Shown one piece after another: positions 15,501 through 27,500 of a stretch of 64,000 nucleotides of DNA; position 1 is the stretch's first letter, and each line of letters starts with the position of its first letter. Under the pieces are notes generated by a model. It did not search any database. It had not been told where the DNA came from and saw only the letters and a program-made list of their open reading frames with translations. The translations under genes were made by a program, and so were the position numbers. Source of the stretch: Cheiracanthium punctorium (taxonomy: Eukaryota; Arthropoda; Arachnida; Araneae; Cheiracanthiidae); the NCBI GenBank assembly GCA_038373885.1, contig JAWZYV010002500.1, positions 62,001-126,000 on the forward strand. Reading direction: 5' to 3'.

Positions 15501-18500
15501 AAAAATCCAAGGAGTCCAAGAAATTTCCCATGGAGTTCTATCAAAATTGTTTATATTGTATACATGCAATATCATAGTGGTTTTTTAATCACAAGTAACT
15601 TTATTTTTCAAACCAAAAATTTAACATATTTAAATTGATAGATATTTATTAATTTGACGAATGAGTATCTTAAAGAGAAAAAACTAAAAGACAAAATCTA
15701 AAGGGGAAAAAGATTAATTCTGCGATTAAACAAGAAAACGATAATGTCTCTAAATAAAAGCAAATATTTAGAACTATTAGCACTAAAAAATTTGGAGAGT
15801 AGCAAGTTCTGTACTATAAATCTATACTTTTTATTTATGCAAACCATTAAATTTATTAAGAAGTAAATTTTAAAATTAAAGAGTTAATAGGAGATAGAAT
15901 TTCAGAACAATGTGATTAGCATTAATGAAAATAATATAAGATGTTGGCTTACCTATATCGTTCTTTAATTAGAATAAATGAAATAAGAAGCATATCACTT
16001 TTCAAACTAAATAAAATACTCTTGAAATTCGAAAGATTTGTTCAGATGAAATATTTATTTACTAATGCTAAAATTTTCAATTACAGGTCTGATCTACACT
16101 TACAAATACAGTTTCCTTGATTATAAATTACACACACAAAAAAAAAGCATTATCTGATTAACTTGATTTATCTGGTAATTTAAAGTTAATTTTAAAGTTA
16201 CTATTAATCCAAAATTTACGATAAATCGTCAAAATAGTATTGAATTATGAAAATTACAAAAAATTTCTATTAAACTAATGTGGATTTTTATCTAATTTAA
16301 GCAACTCTGCTTGCTTTTCTTTTGCTGTTATTTTTAAACTTTTGGACTAATAATTCATGCTTTCTTTTTATGCTTGTTCATAGCTAGATCGCCCATGCAG
16401 CATAGTTTACAAGTCACTCCCGCTTTTAAATTCGTTTTTTTTTTGTGTGTGTGTGTGTGTGTGATTTATGATTTAACCCTCTAGCACCCCAGCTGGCCGA
16501 GAGCAAAAGGTACATCCCCTATTTTGAGAGACAAATCTTTTTCCAACAACTGGACAACAATGGAGCCGCTTCATGGGGAACCTTGACAATAGCCATTACA
16601 GGGAGTCACAAGTACTTCCCTTGATCTTCCTTATCTGTGTAATCTCGCTCGAAAGGGGAAAGATGGGGAAAAAAATAGGTCCAGTTATATATAACTTCAA
16701 CAGTTAGTGCAATAGAGTGCAACCAGACCTGCTTTTATTATACAGCCAAGAAATTATCACATATTTGAATGGTTGTTTTATTTCTAAATATTCTAAAGAG
16801 GAAATATATCGGATATTATGCTTGCATAAACATATTTTCCTTTCAGTAAAAATTAACTGATACATTTGTATAGCTCTATATCCTTTACGACATATATATA
16901 TTCTTTAAACAACTACCACTTTATAGAATACTGTTTGGTCACAGAAAATTTTATGACAAATTTCAACTATAATAAATTACTAAAGTAACTTAAGCAGTAT
17001 TACGACTGGTAGAAAACAAAGATTTTTATTTTTTATAAAAGCAACAGAATGGAATTAGGATTTATAGTTTCATTAGTGATAAAAATAATCTTTAATTGAA
17101 ACACAGCTTTAATATATATATACAGGTATAGAACAAAATAATAGGAACACCTGTGAAAGAATGGAGTCGTTCTTTGACCGTCTAATAAACGGCGGGCACG
17201 TGTCGCAAGAGTGTACCGCCTAGTGGTGATGAAAGGTAAGGTATCAGTCTAGCATTTGGCAGTGTGAGTTGCATGAGAAAAATCTGTTCCTAGCAAGAGG
17301 CGATTATGTTCGACCTGTCTGACCTTAAAAGAGGCATGATAATCGGAGCTTGCCTTGCTGGAGCGTCCGTGGCCAGTACAGCGAACCTTGTGGGTGTTTC
17401 AATGACCACTGTATTAAGCACCCAGTCGGCATACACAAAGTTGGGTAAGGTGTCTTCTGCGAAGCACAACAGCGGCAGGAAGTCGAAGTTGTCGGACCGT
17501 GATAGACGGGTGTTGAAGAGGATAGTCGCTCGAAAACGCAAGACTACACTGCCAGTGATAACGTCCGAAATGAATACCCACCTTCAGAACCCCGTATCCA
17601 TGAAAACTATTCAATGGGAGTTACATGCTGCTAACATTCATGGCAGAGTAGATATTCAAAAACCATTAGTTTCAGTGCAGAATTCTTTGAAGAGACTACA
17701 GTGGTGCCAAGACCACCTAAAATAGACACACCTGCAATGGGAACAAGTTATCTGGTCTGATGAATCCTTTTTTACACTGTTCCAGACCACCGGACGTGTG
17801 TTCGTGTGGCAAACGCCGGCAGAAGCATTTCATGTTGACTTCCTGGTTCCAACTGTGAAACATTGAGGTGGGTCCGTGATGGTGTGGTGTGCTATATCTG
17901 CCCGTGGACTGGGGCCTCTCGTTGTCTTGAGGGGGGTGATCAAAAGGTGACCATTACCGAAGCATTCTCGCAGATCATCTTCACCCTAAGCTTCATACTC
18001 TCTTTCTGGGAGAACGTCCTGTGTTTCAAGATGACAACGCCCCTGTTTACACGTCTCACTGTGTTCAAACATGGTTACATGAGCATAATGATGAAGTTGA
18101 ACATCTAACATGGTGTCCTCAGTCCCCTGATCAAAATATCATTGAGCCTTTGTGGGGGTTTTTTAGAGAAAAAAGTCTTTGCTCGGTTTCCTCCTCCGCG
18201 CACACTCTCTGAACTCGAGACAGCTCTGCAAGAGGAATGGCTGCAAATTCCGATGAACTTTATTTGTCAATCCCATGTCGAATGCAAGCTGTTATTCAGA
18301 CCAAAGGTGGCCCAACTCCTTATTAATAAAATATGTTCATTTTTTCACAAGTGTCCCTATTATTTTGTCCTGTACCTGTATATATGCAAATCAAAGTTTT
18401 AACTATTTTTTTAAAAAAATAAAAAATAAATAAAAAATACCAATGGGTTTTTAAGGTTAAAAACCCATCCCAGTGGGGTAAATGGGGAGCTATCCGGGCA

Positions 18501-21500
18501 GCAAATCTGACAACCCTGGTTTAGTCAGGCTGATTTGAAGGTTTAAAAGCATGAAATATGTAATGCATGTAGGTCTATGAGGTTATTTTTAAAAAACAGA
18601 GGAGGTGTACTGTTAAAAAGCTATATTCACTTTGGGTCATTCCATTTCAAATCAACCAGGCCATGTCACCCACCGTCTCAGATTTCTTTGAAAATTTTTA
18701 TAAATGTAGCCATTAGTGTTCTAACTAACAATATGCAATTTTTCTTCAATATCTCTAATACTTTTTAAGATAAAAATTATTAAAATAATGGGAAAGTGAC
18801 CATAAATGGCGTTTTCGCAAACAATTATTTCAATGGTGCTTTTTCAGATAAAAAAATCATAACTTTATTTTCAATATATTAAATTGAAATTCATACCAAA
18901 ATGTTCACAAAGGTTTGGAGATTATAGAAAAAATTAATTTGATAGTCCTGTTTAGAACTGGAACCCCCAAAAATTCATAAAAACAATAATTTTGCAAAAG
19001 CTGTTTCAGAAAATGGTGTAGCTCTTAACAAAGCAAACTATTTTTTTACTTACATGTAAATGCATAAAGTAAGATAATTTAAAGTAAAAACGGTGGGTAT
19101 TTGAGTCCTAATAGGTCAATTTAATTAAAAACCAAATACTTTGAAGATTTTTCTTAAAATGTTATGCTGCATGCAAATGTTATAATAAAATATTTTTTTA
19201 TTTAATTTAAAAAGGTGCTTATTTTATTTAAAAGTTAATAATGAGTTAAAGTTATTTTACTTAAAATTTAATTTTTTTATTTTTAAAATATAAAACATTT
19301 TAAACAAAATCGGAATATGCATATAGTAAACATGCGTCAAAACTTGGAAGCTTTTCTTTTTTTTTATTGTCAACTACAAGTTAAATTACACTCATTCTGA
19401 CTTATGTTAGAGAAGTAATATAACTGTAAATTTTATTTTTTTTAATGTAGACAATGCTTTGCTTATAATAGGAATCTCCTCACCTGTCAGGTAAAAACAT
19501 GGTATTTATTTATTTTTAATTGAAAATTTTTTAATGGGTCATTGGAAATCAAGTTAAAATAGTTTATTAATGTTTAAATCGGTATTTTTTAAATCAGTTT
19601 AAGCAAAAAGGAAAAAGAGAGAGTGTGTTAACAACAAATAATAAAAAATGGGGGTAGGGGAAAAAGTCAGAACAGACTTTTTTTTTTTTTTTGTTGTTGT
19701 TGTTCCCCCCCCCCCCCCAGAAATGATGTAACTTTTTAAGTTATTTTTATGCAATTAAGTTAGCATAGTTTAGAGATTCAAAGTTTTTTAGAATGTCTCT
19801 TCAGAAGTTGTACTGTGCACTTTTAGGAACAGTTATTCTAACAGTAATGAAACATGTAGAAAAAAGAATACTTAAATTTATGTGCTGTACGGTCGGAAAA
19901 TTTAAATTTAAATGCTGTCTCAGCCAATTTTGTAATGTATTTTTCTTTTGGGAGGGGGGGTAAATTGCCTGAGGAACGAAGAAGGCATATCTGTATAGCA
20001 TTGTTTATATATAAAACAATTATTTATTTATAAATTCAATTTATATTAATTTTTAAAACTTTTTTTTTTCATCATAATTTTGTTTCTTTTTACATCAGTT
20101 TAAAAGAACTATGACAGTAATCTCTTTTCAGTCAACAGGCTTTTGGACTGTAACTAGATCAGATCCCATGCTTTCTGTTTTTTGTGTGGTAAGGAGCTGG
20201 TGTAATATGAGAAGATGCAGGGGGAGATACTGAGTAGTGTAGGATAGTAAAGGGGTGGGGTCCATTCCCTCTTCCAATGAGTCACCCTCTTGTTTGCAGG
20301 TGTGAATATCCCTTTCTTGGTCAGATGCTTCCAAGGAAATTGGAATCAGTTTTGCCTTTCTTTGGTTAAGTGAAAATGTTGTTTGAGTAATTTGGAATTG
20401 TTTTTGATGTTCTCTGGGATTGTTGAAGTTATTTTGAAGAGAAACGTTTAATCTATAGTCTGTTCGCGGAAACGAGAGAACGAAAGTAAACAAATGGGTT
20501 GCCAAAGAATTACATTTTTTGGCACAAATCCCTAGTTAGGCGAATTTAACCTTTCTTAATTCCAAGCAGCGTAAATGGAAGAAAGCAGAAATTCACACTG
20601 TGTTTGGCACTTTGGCAAAATGCCAGGTGTTTACTCAACGCCAGTTTACACGTGCAATTGTTTAGTTTTGTTCCCTTGACTCGGCGAACGCACTATAAAG
20701 CTAAATTATTCAGCTTGATATCCAAGCTCATTTTTTTTTAAAAATCTAATTGAATGTAAATTAGAATGTTTTTTATTTTGTGCTACTACTGAATATCAGT
20801 TACATTTAATATGGCAGCAGAACATTCCCAGACGTGCTGTAGTATTGGCTCAGAAAAATGGAACTGAATGCCATAAAAAGACTTATGCTCAAGTAGAAAC
20901 TGCATCAAGTACTGCATTATTAAGCCTTCAGACTTGAACTTAATAAGTTTGAGAAGTAATGTACAATCAGAGCTTTTACTTAATATTTGTGAACATCAAA
21001 AATCATTTTATTTGAATAAATTTGAAATACTTCAAACATCATGTTTTGACCCATTGAAGCGCCATAAAAGAAAAAGAAAAAATTGTTTGAGAACCATTAA
21101 TTCACATTTATCTGAGGAAATTAACAAATTGTCAAACTGTGAAAAATCGATTTCTGAACAACAAAAAAAATGTAGTTTTTGTAGGAAGAAGGTAAACAAA
21201 CTTATTTCTGAGCTTGATGACAAAGTATCAACTGGCAGTGATGAAACGTCACAAAATTGAAATTGTCAATTTCAAAACAAGAAGCTTTAGAAGATGTTAA
21301 TGTATTATTACAAAACATAGGCAAATCTCCATTGAAATTGATTGATTGAAGGAACGGAACTACTTCATTTTTTTCTGGTAAAATACTGAACATAAGTGTC
21401 ACAATCAGTTATAATAATTAATATTTTCATTTTATGCTAAAGCAAGTTAGTATGTTTCTTATTTAATTTGTAGTCAGTGATTCAAAGAAATGTTCAAAAA

Positions 21501-24500
21501 ATCTTCAGCACACATTTTCTAATTAATGTTCAAATTTTGTCTAAATTTCTTTAATTAAGAAAGTATTAATTAAATAAAATTTTTTATACATTTAATTGTA
21601 TACAGCTATTTTTTTAAAGAAAAATGTTTGTTTTTTAACTAAAGTATTAATTTGTAGTTGACAATAAAATAAGCTAGAAAAATTTTGACGCATGTTAACT
21701 ATATGCCTTTCTGATTTTTTTTTAATTTTTTAAATTTTAAAATATTTAAATTTTAAGTAAAATAACTACTTCATTATTAACTTTTACATAAAATAAGCAC
21801 CTTTTTAAATTAAATAAAAAAATATTTTATAATAACATTTGCATGCAGCATAACATTTTAAGAAAAATCTATATTTGGTTTTTAATTAAATTAACCTATT
21901 AGGACTCAAAATACCACAGTTTTTATTTTAAATTATCTTACTTTATGCATTTACATGTAAGTAAAAAAATAGTTTGCTTTGTTAAGAGCTACACCATTTT
22001 CTGAAACAGCTTTTGCAAAATTATTGTTTTTATGAAATTTAAAACAAAAAACAAAGTTTATGAATTTTTGGGGGGTTCCAGTTCTAAACAGGACTATCAA
22101 ATTAATTTTTTCTATAATCTCCAAACCTTTGTGAACATTTTGGTATAAATTTCAATTTAATATATTGAAAATAAAGAAAGTTATGATTTTTTATCTGAAA
22201 AAGCACCATTAAAATAATTGTTTGCAAAAACGCCATTTATGGTCACTTTCCCATTATTTTAATAATTTTGATCTTAAAAAGTATTAGAGATATTGAAGTA
22301 AAATTTTATATTGTTAGTTAGAACACTAATGGCTACATTTATAAAAATTTTCAAAGAAATCCGAGACGGTGGGTGACATTTTTGAAATTTATTGGTTGAT
22401 TTGAAATGGAATGACCCCTTTCTAGTTTCAAATGATATGCATTATTCTTAATTTTACCTGTGAAGAAAGATCCTTAATTTCACAATCACCAGTATCATGA
22501 ATTGTAACACTCTTTACACCACTGAGAATAATATTTTTGGCCACTTCGATGCCTAAACCTTTTGCACCACAAATCAGGACCTCAGCAGTTTGCATCCTAC
22601 GCATAGCTTCATGTCCAAGGACATACCTAGAAGTGAAACAGAACAATTTCTCATGTAATATACAAAGTGTAATTGATATAGATTTCAAGATAATCCATTG
22701 AAACTAATCAGTAATGCCATGTACTTGAGTTATACACTACTAAAATCCAAATAGACTAAAAAGTTACTAGATGAAATGAATAATCAAGTAAAAGGGATAA
22801 ATATACCAGTCAAATTTCAGCAATGATTTTCTCAAACTTCTGATATCTAAAGAATTTTATTTCATATGCAAGATAACCGTTTTTCCTTAAATATTGTCAT
22901 CAAACAAGTGAGGCAGTAATTGGGGCATCTCTAGCAGAGCAGCACTAAACCAAACTCCTTATTCACAAATGATAAGACCAAATTCAACTGTTCATGATAG
23001 TACTACTTTTTTTTACCCCCCCCCCCCCAAAAAAAAGTAAAAGTTTTAGACATTTTACTTATGCACATTAAATAAGCACCTTGAACTGAATATAATGGAA
23101 AAGTTACCGGGAAATTATGTATCAGTTTATGCACTTAGCCAAATAAATAGCCAAATCTGAATCTGATTAAGCTATACTAATATGTTAGAACTATAAATAT
23201 ATACAGGGTGGTCCTAAGCTATGTGACAAAAATGCAAAGATTGGTAGAGTGAGGGGACCAAGGCTGTTCAGAATCGTATAGCAATATGTGGGGTCGAAAA
23301 TGTCTTTGTGTACCTGTTAATAATCGCTTTGGAAAAAGTGTTGCACAGAACTTTTCGACCAGCAAAAACAAACACATTTTTTAGAGAAAACACTTAACTA
23401 AAACTCATAGTTTACAAATTCTATTTTGTCTTATTGATGAACAGTCTCAGAGAAAAGCTCTTTGTTCATGAAACTTGATAAAGAATTCTGACCAGGGTTT
23501 CTTGAACTTTTTTGGGTGGCAGGTGTCGATGCAGACAAAATTTGGTCCAATTTGCAGCCCCTTTACAAAAATATAATCAAAAATGGACCCTCCACAAAAT
23601 ATAAGCGCTACAACCTGTTACAGGCTGAGGCTGCCTCCCCAAGCTTTCTCCACCTGACCTTATCCAGCACAACAGCTTTCCATCGGTTCACCCCCCTAGT
23701 TTAAGGTCTTTTACTACGCTATCTAACGATCTAGAAGGGGGGGTCTTCCCTTTCAATTTTTTCTCTTCAGAAAGTTATATTTTTTGAGGGGAAAGAATCA
23801 ACAAATCTATAAATATCGCCTAGGCATAGCTATCTAATACGGGAAGCTTTTACAGGGTGGTTAATTAAACTTGCCCTATAAACAGGGTTCTACAACTAAA
23901 ACGGATGCATGGATTGTAACCAAATTTGGTATATAGAAAATACAGCAGATGCAGTCAAGGAATTAAAAAAAAAAAAGTTCAAAACATGTCCACTAGGGGA
24001 GGCATTGTATGAAAAACAGCAGATTTAACGACGGAAATAGCTAATTTGATACATACAGACAATTTCAACTTTTATTCAATAGTTTTTTTCAGCCTTTTTT
24101 AACATATTTGGGTCATTTAAAAACTGATTACATGATGCAAAGCACCACCTGGTGGGCATTTTTTAAACTAATCTTTATAAAAAACTTCCTTGGACGCATT
24201 TCGTGCTTCAGTCCACATGCCAAAATTTGTGGCAATCAGCTCATCCGTTTAAGCTGTAGAATGCTGTTCATGGGGGAACTATAATTATAACCACCCTGTA
24301 CAATTGATTAAAAAAGCCCTTATTTGGAATTTTAATATGCTTTACCAATTATTTTAACAAAAGTGACCTATTAAAAATTTGTATGAAAATTCACAAATGT
24401 AAGTGTTGAAATTTACAAAAGTAAGCAGTTTTCACAAAAATGGGACCTTGAAAAAATTCTTCAATCAACCCCTGGATGTGAGGACCCCACAATATTTACA

Positions 24501-27500
24501 AAAATTTTGTGGGAAATCTTAAGCATTGCGCACGTGCAAGCTAAACTTTCAGTTTCTTTAATTGTACTATAATATATTATTGCAGTTTTAGGTCATTAAT
24601 TTAATAGATTAAGAACGATGTGAAAAGTTCAAATAAATAACAAACTTAAAAATATTACACAATTATAAAAATAAATTCAATTAGGGGATAATACCGTAAG
24701 CGGGTGTCCATCGCCAAGGGAGATGCGTCGCCAAAGCTTACTATTTGTAGTAAACAGTCCTGGCAGCGTTGCCAATCGAGATTAGCTATTCAGCCACCCG
24801 TCCGGCGGAGTTGTGTTGTTTTATGATGTCATGAGAAACTATACTGTTGGAAGGAATTATGTGATTGGTTGAACGAATTTCAAGGAGTTTAACTGGCAAA
24901 ATAACTGAACTTGAATTCGACGGGAAGGAAGTCGTGTCGTCTGCTGAAGTTTTGTATTTTATAATGGTTATTTTTGAAAAGTGTAATTTTTGCTTGGTTT
25001 TATAATAAATGTAGGTAATTTGTGTAGAGCTGTAATGATATCAGTTCGTTTATACGCTGAGTTGTTTCGTATTTCTTTATCAAGTCAATTTCGACAAACA
25101 TTTGAAAATGTTGCGACTGTGTTGAGGTACAGTTGTTATGCTTATTTGAATGCTTCTGATGGATTTATTTTGAGATGAACGCACGTTGTTCATGAATAAA
25201 ATTTAAGGTATGTGGTGCTTTTATTTATTTAAATGTTTATTCCTTGCTTTACGGTACACCAGTGTATAGTTGAGAATATTTATGGTCTTATGTTTTCATA
25301 ATTATGTAAGGTTTTCAGTATGTTATGTTATTTTTTTGTGAATTGGGATGAAAAAGTAAACATTTTTAATGTTTTAAGAGGGATGGTTAATTTTATTTGT
25401 GATATGCATTTGCTCCTGATTTACAGAATTCGCGTACAATTTCTAGGTTTAATATGAATAAATATGTAAGGATTTTTGAGTTGTTTGAGATCAAATTTGA
25501 TTCTAGTGTGATTAATAGTGTAAATGTTGTGTGTTTTGAAGGTATTAAATTGCAAAAAGCACGTGAGGGAGGAAGTAGTCGGTTTATTATAGTAGTTTTA
25601 TGTTATTTATAAAGAGTGTTTTTAACGTTTTATGAAAATATTTGCAGTATATTTTTCTTGAAATCATGTGCACCATTCACGTTAAATATGATTCAATATA
25701 TGTATTTTTGAGTTGTTTGTGGGGAGTTTGTGTGTATTGGGGGGGGGGGGAGAGGTAGTTGGTTTATTTGATGTTTTTCTATTAATTTAAAATTGTTATT
25801 TTAACGTTTTAAGGGAAATTTTGTTGTATAATTATGTGCAGAAACTTATTTTGGCATTTTGTATATGATTAAGGTTATGGTTTATTTTTTGACGTACCCA
25901 TAGTCCAGAGGTAGTGCTTTGTTTATGTGATTTTTGTTCATAATTGCATTTGAAATATGTCTAAAAATGTTTTTATGTGTTTAGATAGTGTGTTATAGTT
26001 TGGGGTACATTTTGTAAGTTATGTGTCAACGTATGTTTATGTTTTGTTTGGCGCTCAAAAAAAGTCGCCAAGGTTAGCCACTGGCGACAAAAAAAAAAAG
26101 TCGCCAACTCAACCGACACACGCTTACGGTATTATTCCCTTCAATTACTTGTGTAAATTCAAACATTAACTGTAGTTTGTCCAGTCCATTAAGAGTAGCC
26201 ACTTGGAATGTCACAAGTGAGAAAACTCTTAATCCTCATATATGCAAAGTTAGAAATAGGTACCAATGCAAAGAGTGTGCCCATTTATTTTGAAATATAT
26301 CATCAAATCTTGGCAAAATAGTCAACACTACAGGACAAAGCACGTCAATATTCTTCAGATTTGATTTACACTTTGATTTTATGGTGTTAAACACAAAATT
26401 ATTTTAAGTTATAATGAACAGTCTTGGTCTCCTCTACCACACTTTACAATTATATATATATATAAGGTATTTATCAACTCCAGATTTAGTTGTTTATCAA
26501 AAAATTTTTAAATATTTCTTACTCAAGATGCTTAATTCAAAACACATTCGAAGTTGCAATATCATATTTTTGATATAAAAATCCCCATTATCACCAAGAA
26601 AATAGCTTTTTATGTGATAAATGTCCAGAAAAATGGTATTAAGTCCAATTTTTTTCTGCATCATAATTCAGTTAGTTTTAGAGATACAGTTATGCAGTTT
26701 TTTCTATTGGTCTTTTTGGATGGAAAATAAAAACTTTTTAATTGAAGATTTTTTTTTTTGGTACTGGGGTCTTATAAAAATTTAAAAAGTAACTTTTTGA
26801 GAATTAGCAAGAGGAAATTTCTCTTAAGGGTGTATGTCGAAAAAAAAAAAAAAAAAAAAAGAAGAATGCTGTTTTTAGTCTTGGTACACAAATTGAAATA
26901 AACTAATAGCACCATGGTTTCCAAAAAATTCCAGATGATTCTTCATAAGCTGCTTTACACACTGCAATAAGCAAAAACGCACATGGATCTGAGCTGCAAG
27001 ATTTTTCAGAGTGACACGCTTTGCGAAAAATTCAGATTTTTAAGAATTTTTTCTAAAAGTTTTGAAACTGATACAGATTGATAGTTTATTTCAGTATGTA
27101 GTACAGCTTGTAAAGGGACGGTTTCAAAATTTTGAAGTGCCTGACATAATTAGTTTAGTTGTACTTATGTACCAAAATCAAATGATTTTTTCGAACAACA
27201 CTGTTAATGAATTCTTATTTTAAACATTTTTTCAATTTACATTACCCAGTTATCTCTAATAGATAAAGAATTAAAGCCAGTAACCATCTTTTTGGGACAT
27301 TTGTGTATATATATACACAAATATATACAGGGCAGTCCTAAACTATATATTTTTAATGAATTTATAAACAAATGAATACTATAAACTTTAACAGTATGAA
27401 TAGAACTAATTCATACTGTTACAAATTCTTTGCTCACTATTTAAAAATATCTTAAATTAATATTTTAAAAAGAAAACCATGTTTTAGCCTTACTGAATGA

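Noticed and set aside
20128..20505. 125-codon open frame on the minus strand inside the first Sola-like element
   Set aside because: It is opposite in orientation to the recognisable transposase fragment and resembles no protein I know; it may be a chance frame or part of an unidentified insertion.
18634..22417. Maverick/Polinton, suggested by the long terminal inverted repeats
   Set aside because: Far too short, 4-bp instead of 6-bp TSD, and no polymerase or integrase genes.
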